In this document: positions 22,712 through 34,638 of the stretch, piece after piece | Layout of the letters: the number at the start of each line of letters is the position of its first letter | Position numbering within the stretch: the stretch's first letter is position 1 | NCBI GenBank assembly: GCA_030844895.1 | Contig: CM061233.1 | Location: 89,737,563-89,801,562 of the forward strand | Direction of reading: 5' to 3' | DNA: 64,000 nucleotides | Source of the DNA: Ambrosia x helenae | Taxonomy: Eukaryota > Streptophyta > Magnoliopsida > Asterales > Asteraceae | Notes under the pieces: generated by a model | Database searches by the model: none | The model's input: only the letters and a program-made list of their open reading frames with translations | Told to the model about the DNA's origin: nothing | Program-made: the position numbers and the translations under genes

Positions 22712-23260
22712 TGTTAATTTATAAATACAAACTATGATAGTTAAATATGTTATAAACTTTGTTATTTTATATGAATGTAAATGTGAATAATATGTGTATA
22801 TATTAGGATTTGTAAGATTGATATCATAGTCTAACATTTGTAATAGTTATACTTAAATTAGTACAATTATTGGATCATGATCAAGGCTAAGGAAGAGGTT
22901 CAAAGTATATGGGAATGTGCAGCCTACAAGACAAGTATACAAAAGGCGCGCCTCATACGTGGAAGTTGTAGAAATGCCTAGTTGTGTCCATGTGTCTTAA
23001 AACGGTTATTTGGCGCCAAAGATGAAACGGTGGGAACTTCCACCGTCATGACATTGTCTTATGTATAAGTAGAACTCTTAGTGATCATTTGTAATTACCA
23101 AGATTGTTCCAAATAGATCAATCCATTCGGTAAACTTTTTGTCCATATTTTCGTTTGTTACCGAAGATTTCATTGTTTCTTATCATTTATTTGATCGTTT
23201 CATTGTCATAGAATCAATGTTTTAATCATTTCAGTTGTTGTATCGTTTGTTATTCCAACA
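22712..23260 (+). repeat. 3' LTR of the ARID element
   Basis: Starts TGTTAATTTATAAATAC after a short purine tract (aagggcaag, 22703-22711) and ends TATTCCAACA. It differs from the 5' LTR by scattered substitutions and small indels, for example an extra 'accaagattgttcc' segment near 23098. Confidence 0.88.
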
Positions 23261-24542
23261 AAAACATGGCCTCCTAACAAACTCCTAAATTGACTATCAA
23301 AAGCTGTTCTTAAACCCCATAGATAGGGATGGCAACAGGTCGAGTATGGGTCGGGTTTGGCTAATACCATACCCATTCCCGGTTATAAAATCTCATACCA
23401 TACTCGTCCCATTACCCGTCGGGTTTTTGTCAGGTACTAGCCGTCGGGTATAGAGCATGCCCGTGGGTATCAGGTATACCCGTTGGTATTTGCATGTGTG
23501 TATATATATATATTTTCTTTTATAGTCTTATGTTTCAAGAAATTTAGAGTATATGAAATTGTAATAAGTAACATATATATTATCATCACCATAATAATCT
23601 TTGAAACATTTAATATGTAAATATATATTATAGTATGAATTTTGAAAACTATGAAATATTTATATATTTCATAGAAATACAAAAGGAATACTACAAATTT
23701 GCAACACGCAAAGGTCTCGAAATACAGTTAAAAAAAGCGAGGAATTGCAGGTATGAACAGATCTTTTACAGTATTTGTTCTCCCATTTGTTGACAGATTA
23801 CTATTGCTGATAGTATCAACTTATTTTCAGATTATGTGGGCATCCTACAAAGCATGCGACCCAGGTTCACCAAAGAGAACAAACCATATGTAATTATGAC
23901 CTTGTCTGATTGCAGGTATGTTAGATTTTGTTTATCGTCAGTGCTAAACACTTTAAAATATATATTAAACATGTGTTACGCCAAATGTTTCAGCAGCAAA
24001 CAAATAACTGTGGCATTATGGAACAACCTCATTTCTTCGCCTGCAAGATATAATTTAAGACAAATTGAAATAGCTTCAAAACCAGTCATAGTTGGCATAA
24101 CATCCCTGAAAGTTCACGATTTCGTAGGTATAATTAATACATTAGCTTAATCTAAACAAAACATTAGATGAAGTATAAGTTACTATGCACATCAATGTTA
24201 CTAATTATTAACTTTAGCTATGATTTTGTGGCTGTTGTTACTTTTAATCTAAGTCAATACTTTGTTACAAATACATTTCAACTAAAAAGTACCAATGGCA
24301 CATATGTGTACCTAAATCCAGCAGCCATTGAAACAACACAACTGAAAGATTTGTGAGTTAACAACCTCAACATATTTTGTCTGGAAAACAAGCATAGTTA
24401 ATATTTACAAAATGTGCTGTTTAATAGGTTTGCATCTGGTATTCCACCAACTGGTTCAGTAGCATCAATCACTATGAGCACTACTGCGATTTCAGAAATC
24501 TTGCAACTAGAACACAAAGATGCTCAGGTAAGTGTAGGACTA

Positions 24543-27415
24543 TGTGACACCCGACGCGTTTAGGTTAACATTTTATAAAACACATAAGTCTACCTTAGCG
24601 AAAAACGTTTTCAAACATACTTAACTAGGTCGGTTGATTCGTTATGATGGTTCCGGGAATCATCGGGAGTCGTTACAATGATCCGCGGGATCATTGGGAG
24701 TCGGTCCATAACCATGTGAACACGGATGGGTGATTTGTAGAATCGTCGGGTTTAATGCACACACGTAAATCTCGAGTCCCGGGAATTGGTGAACGGATGG
24801 GAACGTGTTAGTTATCATGCATTATGTGCTTACAATCATTATATGACTTGCCGGTATGTGAATACGTGTTTATATATGTTAAAATAGGGTTTAACGCGCA
24901 AAAAACTAGGATACATAGGCTATGGGCGATTAGGGCATGTGGGATAGCCCTAATCGCCAATAAAGAGGCGAGTAGAAGACTCCTTGGGGCGATTAGGGGC
25001 TAATCGCTAGTAGTTACTAGCGATTAGAATCCCTAATCGCCAGTAACAGCCCCGTACTCGCCTGAACTGCATATGACGACTAAAAACGCCTATAAATACC
25101 ACCCTTATGTTTTAAAACATCATTTGTGAAACCCTAATACACCCCAAAGCCACCCCACACCTTATCCAACCTCTGCAACACGTTTTTGAACAAGAAATCA
25201 CATTTCCAAGCTTTACACCTCATAGTCTCATCATTTCAAGGTGTGTTCTTCATCCCAAACCTTTGTAATGATATTGTTTTGATCCCTAAAGGTCCAGACC
25301 TGATTTCTAAACATTTGTGTCTTTGAAAACTCATTAAAATCAGTTTCAAAACAAACCTAAACCTCTATACTTGTTATATGTGATGTATTCATGCAAGATA
25401 GGATTTTTATCGTTTAAACATGATTGTTCTTGTGTTATTATTGTGTTTCTGACCTAAATGAGTTAATATGATGATAACCTAGGAGTTTGAAGGTCCATAG
25501 ATCTGTATTCTTGATATTATGCGTTTTGACCCGTTTGAATGATTATGAAGGATTAATGATGATATGTTGTGTTTTGATGATTGTTTAAGGTTAGGGTTTA
25601 CTCTAGGATGATGCTAGAATAGTAGGATTATGTCGGACAACGTTGTTATGTGATGAAATCTGGATATTTGCTATTTAGGGTAAGTTTTGCATGTTGATGT
25701 GATGCTTACATGCTAGTTATGCTATTTTCGGAAACCGCATGCATTCGGGACGGCTAGGGTGATGATAAATTAGGGGTTTTTGCTTGAAATAGTTGGGTTA
25801 ATGTTTTGGGTTGGATATTGGGTGTTTACACATGTTTTGGATCTGATTTGGAGGGTTAAACGCGCAAAAAGTCGGAACAGAACAGTACTAGCGATTAAGA
25901 GTTCCTAATCGCCTATAATATAGGCGATTGGCCCCCAATCGCCTGAACTCTAGGCGATTGGGAGCCCAATCGCCATTATTACTGGCGATTACAGCTCTAC
26001 TCGCCAGTTTGACTCTCCTAATCACCAGTTGACTTTTCCTAATTGCATGTTTGATTCCTAATCGCGTATAATGCTGCTGTATGTACAGTTTAACATCCCA
26101 AAACACGGATTGACGTCTAGGAACATGTTAGGAACCCCGTAACATGTCTAATAACTTAGTAACACGTGTTCGGACTTGTTTATGCGTTAATTGGGCGTTA
26201 TGCTAGATAGGGTGAATATTTGCGCATGCTAAGTGTTTAATTGCATAAGTTGCATGATATCTTGTATGTGGCTAACACGTGGGATGTCGGGTCACCAATG
26301 GGATGTCGGGTATTGTCTGGTTTGGTCAGGTTACCGTTTAAACATGTTTTCAACATACACGGTCACGGTCTGGACAATCGGGGACTAGTTAACCTTCGGG
26401 TTAGTAGTCAATACACTTATTCAAACTCATTGATAGGTTGTCACTAAGTTGGGTCATCATACACGTGTTGGAATTCTAAGTATCTGAAGGCGCACTCTAA
26501 GGTGAGTTTCACAGCCCCACCCTTTTACTGGTTTTACATTTTCGGGGGAGAAAACATGCTGTGTGCTTTAAGCGTGTGTCAACTATGTTTTCAAAAAAGG
26601 CGTTTCAACTATGTTTTCATAAAAGGCGTTTCAACTATGTTTTCATGAAAGGTGTGTCAACTACGTTTTGGTATTCACGAATTCATTGGGTTTTGGAGTA
26701 TTCATTATGTTTTCAAGTATTCATTATGTTTTAGAGTATTCATTATATTACTATGCGATCTTTGGAAGTCCCGGGGAGAACCATGAATGTGCGGGGATGC
26801 ACAACGTGGGAAATATGGATACATCTATTTGGGCTTGACCCGCCCCACTCGTCGACTGGAGGTCGGACGGGTGCATGTTGTCTCTTAGGTATTCAATATT
26901 TAGTATGCAGTATTTAGTATTCAGTATTCATTCGTGCACGTATTCAGTATTCACAGTATTCGAGTCCAGTAATGGTTTTCCAATCGCAGTAGTAACATGT
27001 ATTCATATGTTTTGCATGCATGTGTTCTGGATTGACCATGGGTATTCATTTGGGAGTTAGTATTCATTGGAGTCGGTATTCATTAAAAACCTGTGAACTC
27101 ACCGGCATTATTTGCTGAAGTTTTTAGCATGTTTGTCTTAGGTCGCTAAGGTAGCAGCTGTCGATAGGCGCACGGAGTCTCACAACGTCTAGGAATCATC
27201 AGCATGTTTTGTTAAACATTTCAGACTTTGAGTTTTACTTTTGAGTTGTAATAATACATTTTGCTTCCGCTGTGTTAGAACGGTTTTGAAACTTTATGGC
27301 AGTTTACGTTGTTTTCATATCATATAGTGTCGTTTATTGTGACTGTTGACTTGGATCCTGGTGTGTCACGCGCCTCGCGGTAAAACCCTGCATGTGGAAA
27401 TTTGAGGGTGTGACA
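24543..27415 (+). mobile_element. solo LTR, copy 1 of a 2.8-kb family
   Basis: The ends tgtgacaccc and gggtgtgaca are perfect inverted complements. Exact 5-bp duplications gacta lie at 24538-24542 and 27416-27420. There is no PBS or coding region. TATA box at 25091-25098. Two clusters of inverted GGCGATTAG / CTAATCGCC motifs lie at about 24923-25075 and 25890-26070, each preceded by 'taacgcgcaaaaa' or 'taaacgcgcaaaaa'. Four tandem units of about 26 bp (tcaactatgttttca) lie at 26577-26670. Splice-like donor 26501/26502 and acceptor 27141/27142. Confidence 0.9.
25091..25098 (+). promoter_or_regulatory. TATA box of solo LTR copy 1
   Basis: tataaata immediately after the first inverted-motif cluster; the same context (cctataaatac) recurs in copies 2 and 3. 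Confidence 0.7.
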
Positions 27416-28071
27416 GACTACATAGCACTTGAATGCCCACAACAACATAAGCCTAACATTATTAGGAAAACAGGGAAAGAACTTTGTGGTTAGTGGTCAC
27501 ATTAGCGAAATTCAAACATATAAAGAATGGCATTACAAAGCTTGCCCAGCCTGCCATCAATCAGTGTACGAAAAACCAACACATTGGTATTGCACGCGCA
27601 ATGGAAACCTTGATAAACCCATCAATTTGTAAGTATGGTATCATCATTATTAAATATTCATATGCGCGCCTAGATAACATCTTCTTCAGGTTTCAAGTGC
27701 CGGCTACAATTACTGATGGTACGCGGAGCATTGACGCAACACTTTTTGATAAGGTGACCAATCAACTACTAAACAAAACCTATGACCAAGTTTTAGCAAT
27801 GGATAATCCTTATGCTGCTTTCCAAGAAATTGAAGAACATGAAGCCCAATTCCACATCCAGATTAAAAAAGATAAGGAAACACGCTGCACAGTCAACAAG
27901 GTGCACGTCCTTGAAAAAGAACACCAAGTGGGCACCTCTACTACTACAGAACAGTCAACTCCAGCTGCAAAATCTCGCGACGCAGCCTCCATTAAGAGGT
28001 CAATGATGTCACTAGGTAGCATACCACTCCTGAATCTGTCGCAAAACCAGTACTTCAACTGCTGCCTATTA

Positions 28072-28292
28072 CTCCCCCCGTCCCAATTTAAATGTCCTAC
28101 TTTCCTTTTTTGTTTGTCCCAAATAAAATGTCCCTTTCCAAAAATAGAAATGTAATTTCCAGTTTTGCCCATAAAAGACAAAACACAATCACCACTTTTA
28201 AGGATATTATTGTCATTTTACCACATACAAACAAAATATTTCTTAAAATGTGTGTTTTTTGAACTAGGACATTTAAATTGGGACAGAGGGAG
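28072..28292. mobile_element. Stowaway-type (Tc1/mariner) MITE
   Basis: The ends ctccccccgtcccaatttaa and ttaaattgggacagagggag are inverted repeats flanked by TA (28070-28071 and 28293-28294). The 221-bp length is normal for Stowaway. It abuts the end of the RPA-like frame. Confidence 0.9.
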
Positions 28293-29576
28293 TATTAAAT
28301 AGTCGTCGTCAAATTATTTCTAAAATCGAATCAAAATTACATGAACTTAGACTTTAGATAGCTTGTCATAAATGGACCAAATAAACCTTAATCCCTCTTT
28401 AGTCAGTTAAAGTTTGTTATTCTTTTTGCACTTGACTAAAATAGTCCCTGAAACTATTGATCTCAAAAAAGACATAATTAGTCCCTACACTTTGTATGTG
28501 AAATTTAATTAGTTGTTTACCAAATACTTCTAATTTGTCATATGTAGATACATATGATAATACTGCAGCAGACAAGGGGAAGAGGCATAAAAAAAATTGA
28601 ACACCTTTGATGAAAACGGGTTATGTTTTGTAGCAATATTATGACTGTGGGTTAACTGCTTTTGTGTGCTAGTATAAAATCCAGACTTTAGACAAATGTA
28701 ATCAGTCCGCACACTATAAGTCATCGCTTTTTGTCGTTTGTCAACTACTGTTCTAATCAATTATCATGCTATATAAATGTCTTCTATGTTTTGATCCTGC
28801 TATGAAATGCTATCCTTTTCAACACCTTATTTCACATTTTAATCCATGATGATTTGTGTATAAATCATGACAAGACTATTGATAATAATCAATGCATTTG
28901 CCAATTTGACCCGTTTCTCCCTGTTTACAGATTTAATCAAAACACAACTTAGCTTACAACTAATTCAAAAACACAGGATCTCACATATTGACCCATTTAA
29001 CAACATGCACTGTTTTACCCTTTATGCACATTTCATATGCAGACTAAAAAACAACTTAATCTATTTCATTATATTACTTATACAACTTCCCAAAAAACAA
29101 AACACATCACCCAAAACTATTCACTTCATCGATCCAGTCATCCTAATACCTAAACATGAAAGAAAGTAACCCAAACACAACCACAATAAAAACAAACACC
29201 TTCAATGATATCGAATAGCATAAACGAAGCTTTTCCTTTAGGCTGTTATTCTCTGCATGCAACGACATCTTCTACAACTCCAAAGATTTAACCTTGCTCT
29301 ACAGTTCCCTTTTTTCCATCTGAATCAACCTCGCTTCAGGAGATTTTAAGATCAAAGCATCCACTTTAGATTTCCATAAAAAAAACCTGCAGTCTGTCCT
29401 TTTCTAAGATACAACAAACAGTCATAAAAAACATTTCAAACTGATTTAAATTTTTTTTATTGAAAGTGCACTTTCTGGAAAAAAAGAACAACCATATTAG
29501 TCCTGACCAGGCCTTAAACTTTCAATCCTAGATTTTCCCAATACTGCAACCATATCATGCTCGTAGTAAACATTTC
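28293..29576. other. interior of the hAT-bounded element, no gene seen
   Basis: AT-rich sequence with no supported exon. The frame at 28867-29169 (100 codons) is open but has skewed, hydrophobic composition and no recognised domain. Confidence 0.35.
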
Positions 29577-30869
29577 TATTGGACCCTATTATTATTATGG
29601 TTAATTAGGATAAGCCCACGAGCTTCTAGGGTTTCTTGTGATCTCTATATATTGTAACCTAATCTTTCAATAATATTATTCAGTATTCTATTATCTTACA
29701 TGGTATCAGAGCCAGCCAAGGCTCTCTACCGTCTCCACCACGCCATACACAAATAATCAAACCCTAGCCATCACCACTTTGAGAAAAACCCTAGACAGGG
29801 CGGCATGCCGCCATTGCCGCCGCCACCCTGTCCAGCCATTATTTGTTTCTTGTTCTTTTCTTATATTTAATTCTAAATAAAGCTTCAGTTTCGGTTATAA
29901 ATCCCAACCATTATTCTTATATTCGCCCACTATTTATCTCCTTTGATCCATCCTACCTCTCCACACCACAAAAAAAAAAAAAAATCCCTTTGTCGCCACC
30001 TATTGTTTATCTTTTCTTCCCACCACCATCCCTTTGTTTCTTCTATTTTTTTAAAAGTCAAACACACTTGCCACAAACATCTTCTGTTTCTTTTTATTTA
30101 TTGTTTTTCTTTCTCTTATTTGAGTTCCATCCCTTGATCTTTAGTTGCTTTCTTTTGCTTTCTCTATTCCATTCTATTTCTTTTCTTATCGTTATTCTCT
30201 AGCTAGATTACGGTCCGCTACCACCGATCTCAGCATATTAAACGGCGATTTAGTCGGACATCTTTCTTTGATCTAAGCATCTCACTTCTTCTCAAAACTG
30301 CCGCCTGACAACGGTCACCGGGCTTTCACCATCTCTTTCATCTCTTTGACAGCCTTCCTCACGACAAGAGTCATAGGGTGTCTATTTGTTCTTCCTCTTA
30401 TCTTTATTTTTTTTCCCTTCTTTCTTTCCCACAACCTCTCTCTTTTATCCTTTCTTTTGTCTTTTGTATTGTCATGGCCAACAAAGATGGCATTGCAACT
30501 TTATTGGGATATAATGGATCTTGTTTGTCATTATTGAAGAGTACGGGTATGGTTTTTTTGGCAAAGAAGATTGCAGGAATACGGGCCAGACCTGAAGGTT
30601 GTGGATTTATGGCAAAATTTTGGACTTACAAGTCAAGTCAAGAACTGAGACCGAGACTAGTTTTTTTTATGTATTTTCTTTTTTATTTATGTTTTTTTTT
30701 CTCAGTCTAAGCGTCCGATTTTCTACTGCTTTGACTGCGGGGGAGTATTGGACCCTATTATTATTATGGTTAATTAGGATAAGCCCACGAGCTTCTAGGG
30801 TTTCTTGTGATCTCTATATATTGTAACCTAATCTTTTAATAATATTATTCAGTATTATATTATCTTACA
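29577..30869 (+). mobile_element. TRIM-like Copia element with 124-bp LTRs
   Basis: Near-identical LTRs of 124 bp (29577-29700 and 30746-30869) begin tattggaccc and end ttatcttaca. Exact 5-bp duplications atttc lie at 29572-29576 and 30870-30874. A PBS (tggtatcagagcc) starts directly at 29701, and a polypurine tract (gcgggggag) ends at 30745. The LTRs open with TA instead of the usual TG. The 1,045-bp interior is pyrimidine-rich with a short frame at about 30475-30660 (MANKDGIATLLGYNGSCL...) that I do not recognise. Non-autonomous, and young judging from the LTR similarity. Confidence 0.9.
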
Positions 30870-31725
30870 ATTTCCATCAGTGCTAAGCCTTATGATTCTT
30901 GGCTGACGGGTTGATCGCATTCTGCATGAAGAATGAAAGCTCATCTTTTTTCCTTACCATCAATTACAAATTCCTTCTAAACAAAACGTATGGCAGTTTT
31001 TATAACACTAAGTGATATTTATAAAGCATTAATTTTCTATACCTACTTTATATTTAAACTAGCATTTAAGGATGATTTGATACCACTACTCATTATTTTT
31101 TATTATAAACTTCTAATCAATATTATAAGTGTACATAAAAAATATTTGATATGAAAAAATTGAACAAAGATTGTAAATGTGCTTTTGAACCTGCTGAAAG
31201 ATTAACTAAATGTTGATAATTGGCTTAGGAATATTCACTAAAGATGTTAGCAGCTAACACTTTTCTTATAAGTAAACAAGATAGCATATGTTTGCAAATA
31301 TAATTAAACTTCTACTTTAGCTAATTATGTGCTTTAACATGTTATGTATGCCTTTTAAAACTTCTTCATCAGTTGTGTAAACATAATAATAACGACTATA
31401 CAATTATACTCTGAAAATGACTTTGCACTTTGCGATGACATGATCATAGCAACGGGTATACAACTCTATTCTAAAAATGGCTTTGCGCTTGGCAATGACA
31501 GGATCATAGGGTGCCCATAGCGCACCCTTAAATCACACTAGTTCAAATAATGAATCTATTAGAATGAAACATTACTAAAAAATAGTTAAGAAAAGACATA
31601 TATAAAACTTAAAAGTATCTGGGTATATATTTCGGGTAGACGGGTATTTAGTTTCGGGTAATCGGGTCGGGTATCACCTAATGCCATACTCGTCCCATAC
31701 CCGCGAAATATTTTTTTCCAATACC
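30870..31725. other. interior of the hAT-bounded element, no gene seen
   Basis: AT-rich. A short imperfect direct repeat occurs at about 31395-31510 ('tatacaa(t/c)(t/a)..actctgaaaatg' and again 70 bases on). From 31620 the subterminal 'gggtagacgggt' repeats begin. Confidence 0.4.
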
Positions 31726-32273
31726 CGTGACACCCGGCAAACTCAGGTTAGTAACATTGACTAAACTAGTAAGTCTACCTTAGCGAGTCATACCTATTAC
31801 GTACTTAACTGGGTCAGTCGAGTCGTTACGATGATTCTGGGAATCATCGAGAGTCGTTACGATGATCCGCGGGATCATCGGGAGTCGGTCCATAACCATG
31901 GGTACAAGGATTGGTGATTCGTGGGATCACCGGGTTTAACGCACACACACAAGTCTCGAGTCCCGGGAATTGGTGAACGGATGTAAACGTGTTAGTTATC
32001 GTGCATTATGTGTTTGTAATCATTATGTGACTTGTCGGTATGTGAATACGTGTTTATATATGTTAAAATAGTGTTTAACGTGCCAAAAACCCAACCTGGA
32101 ATCCTACAGGCGATTAGGAACCAGGAGGGCTCCTAATCGCCACTTCTATAGGCGAATAGGGAAGGTTACTGGCGATTAGAGCTTCTAATCGCCAGTATAT
32201 AGGCGATTAGAAGCTCTAATCTCCTGTACTGATCTCCTACTCGCCTGATCTGCAATGCACGAGTCAAAACACC

Positions 32274-32280
32274 TATAAAT
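32274..32280 (+). promoter_or_regulatory. TATA box of solo LTR copy 2
   Basis: tataaat following the inverted-motif cluster, at the same relative place as in copies 1 and 3. Confidence 0.65.
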
Positions 32281-34285
32281 ACAACCCTTGACTCCCCAAA
32301 CACTCTTAGTGCAACCCTAACTGATCCTAAGCCTCCCACACACCTCAAAACACTTCTGGAACTTGTTTTGCTTCAAAACTCTCCATTTCCAAGCTAATAC
32401 ACCTTTCTTTGATAAAATCCAAGGTGTGTTCTTCATCCCAAACCTTTGTAATGTTATTGTTTTGGTTCCCCAAAAGTCCAGACCTTGTTTTGCTAAGCAT
32501 GTGTCTTTAAAAACCTTGGAAATGAGTTCTAAAACAAGTCTACACCATAATACTTGCTAAATGTGAAGTATTGATACATATGATGATTTTTGGTGATTAT
32601 AACATGAATGTTTCCATGAATTTGATGTACTTCTGATGTGTAGGAGTTGTTAGGATGATTATCTATGAGTTTAAGCTATTGCTATAGTGTTTAGATGAAA
32701 GTATGCATTTTGACCCATTTGGGCAATTCTTGAAGAATTAGGATGTTATGATATGATTCATTGCTTGTTTATTGTTAGGAATCATGCTAGAATGATATTA
32801 TAACATGGAGATGATGATTTGCAAGTTCTAGGAGGTGTAATCTGATCTTTACCATTTAAGGAAAGATTTCATAGTTAATGAAACCTAGTACTTTGCCATT
32901 TTTGGAAATAATCGCACCGAGGCCGTTAAAGCAGAGATAAATTGAGGGTTTTTGCTTGGAATGGGTTGGTTAATGGTTTAGGTTTGATGTTGGGTGTTTT
33001 ACATGTTTCGGAACTGATTTGGAGGGTTTAACGCGCGAAAGTGCGCGACAGCATGAACAGGGGCGAATAGGGCTCTAATCTCCTGATGTATCAGGCGATT
33101 ACAGCCTAATCTCCTGATACATCAGGCGATTAGCCCTACTCGCCAGTTGACCATCTCCTACTCACCAGTTGACTTTTCCTAATTGCATGTAAGTTTCCTA
33201 ATCGCGTGCACTGCTGTCGTAAGCGTATTTTGACATCCCGGAACATGATTTGACACCTAGGAACATGATAGGAACCCCGGGATACACCCAATGACTTAGT
33301 AACACGTGTTCGGACTTGTTTATGCGTTAAATGAACATTATGCAAGACTAGGTGAAATCTTGCGCGTATTAAGTGTTTAATTGCATATGTTGCATGATGT
33401 CTTGTATTTGTCTAACACATGGGATGTCGGGTCACCAATGGGATGTCGGGTCTTGTCTGGTACGGTCGGTTTAAAAGTCAAAGGTGTTTTCAAACGTTCA
33501 TGGTTATGGTCTGGACATTCGGGGACTAGTTAACCTGCGGGTTATTAGTCCAGATACTTATACACATCTTATGATAGGTCACCGCTATTTGGGGCTATCG
33601 TAGCATAATTATTTAACTGTTTTCAAGTAACGCAATCTAAGGTGAGTGTCACAGCCCCACTTTTACTGTTTTGCTTTCGGGGGAGAAACATGCTACTTAC
33701 GTATTTATTAAAGGTCATGTTATACTATGGGCACTTTATGTTACTATACGGCTTTTACGGAAAGTCCCAGGGGGAAACCATGAATGTGTGGGGATGCACA
33801 ACGAGGGAAATGTGGATAGATCTATTGGGCCTCACAAACCCCACTCGACGGCGGGGATGCCGGGCGGGTGCATATTGTCTCTAACTCTCGGGTTATCGAG
33901 GCATCGGTAACCCAGTCAATCTGGGCTGGATTCATCTTTGGTACATGTTTAGTAATGGGTTCCCAACCGTAGTAGTAAAAAAACTTAACGTCTAGCTAAC
34001 GTTCTTATGACATAGTATTAACGGGAATGATCTTTTCAAACTTGTAACAACTCTTTTATAAAAGAAAACCTGTGAACTCACCAGCATTATATATTGACAT
34101 TTTTGGCATGTTTTCTCATGTCGCTAAGGTAGCAGTTAATGGACTAGGTGCACGGAGTCTTGCACAGCGTCTAGAATTTTGAAGCATATTAAACAATGTT
34201 TTGTAAACTATAATATGTCTTTTGGTTGTAAACAAGAAATGCTTCCGCTGCTGGTATACGGCTCAAAGCATGATGTTTTGGTTTT

Positions 34286-34288
<3 letters not shown>

Positions 34289-34328
<40 letters not shown>
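34289..34328. repeat. (TA)n microsatellite
   Basis: About 20 TA units inside solo LTR copy 2, absent from the same place in copies 1 and 3. Confidence 0.95.
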
Positions 34329-34331
<3 letters not shown>

Positions 34332-34638
34332 TGCATGTTTGTTGTTTGTTTATTGTGATCGTTGACTGGGATCCTGGTGTGTCACGCGCCTTGCGGTAAA
34401 ACCCCGCATGTGGAATTTGAGGGTGTGACAATACCAAACCCGTCCCATACCCGTCAGGTATCGGGTATACCCGTCCCAAATGCTTCGGGTTTCGGGTATA
34501 CCCGTCGGGCTTGGGTTTTTTTTGCCATCCCTACCTATAGAGTTGTTTTCATTTTATTTTATTTTTGAGTGGATGCATGTTCCGAGTCAATGATCTTGCT
34601 CCCCGGATGAAAAGACCTACAAACATTGTAAATTCCAT

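Larger units (their letters stand above)
20679..23260 (+). mobile_element. short LTR retrotransposon carrying an ARID domain
   Basis: Two similar LTRs (20679-21224 and 22712-23260, 546 and 549 bp) start TGTTA and end CAACA. The flanks are aaaat (20674-20678) and aaaac (23261-23265), a 5-bp duplication with one mismatch. A primer-binding site complementary to initiator-Met tRNA (tggtatcagagc, 21229-21240) follows the left LTR. The interior is only about 1.5 kb: a Copia-like zinc knuckle and protease-like region, then an ARID fold, with no integrase, RT or RNase H. It is non-autonomous. Confidence 0.88.
23700..28071 (+). pseudogene. RPA70-like single-strand DNA-binding protein gene, interrupted
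   Basis: Exons by homology: up to 23750 (GLEIQLKKARNC), 23831-23915 (YVGILQSMRPRF...), 23994-24127 (KQITVALWNNL... PVIVGITSLKVHDFVG), about 24260-24354 (LKSTNGTYVYLNPAAIETTQ), 24428-24526 (FASGIPPTGSV...), about 27470-27629 (a zinc ribbon, WHYKACPACHQSV..HWYC) and 27690-28071 (FQVPATITDGTRSIDATLFD...). The order is that of the central and C-terminal OB folds of replication protein A subunit 1, which coats single-stranded DNA. A 2.9-kb solo LTR lies in the intron after 24526. A Stowaway MITE follows 28071 near where the frame should end. Exon c has no clean phase, and the N-terminal exons are missing. It is called a pseudogene, but a shortened transcript is possible. Confidence 0.72.
31726..34430 (+). 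mobile_element. solo LTR, copy 2 of the 2.8-kb family
   Basis: Starts cgtgacaccc (first base changed from T) and ends gggtgtgaca. Exact 5-bp duplications atacc lie at 31721-31725 and 34431-34435. It sits in the right subterminal region of the hAT-bounded element. TATA box 32274-32280. Inverted GGCGATTAG clusters lie at about 32108-32245 and 33060-33150. The splice-like donor is intact (33641/33642), but the acceptor reads ctcatg near 34120 instead of ctcagg. A (TA)n run lies at 34289-34328. Confidence 0.9.
23324..34533. mobile_element. large hAT-bounded element carrying an RPA70-like gene, with nested insertions
   Basis: The ends tagggatggcaa (23324) and ttgccatcccta (34533) are exact inverted repeats. 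The flanks are cccataga (23316-23323) and cctataga (34534-34541), an 8-bp duplication with one mismatch, as for hAT elements. Subterminal zones on both sides are filled with 'gggtcgggt', 'acccgtcgggtat' and 'ccatacccg' repeats (23340-23490, 31620-31725, 34431-34530). Removing the nested LTRs (24543-27415, 31726-34430) leaves about 5.6 kb. No hAT transposase was recognised. The interior holds RPA-like exons. Confidence 0.75.

Noticed and set aside
24923..26070. Possible CRISPR array because of repeated palindromic units
   Set aside because: Plant nuclear LTR context; units vary in spacing and orientation and there are no constant repeats with unique spacers or cas genes.
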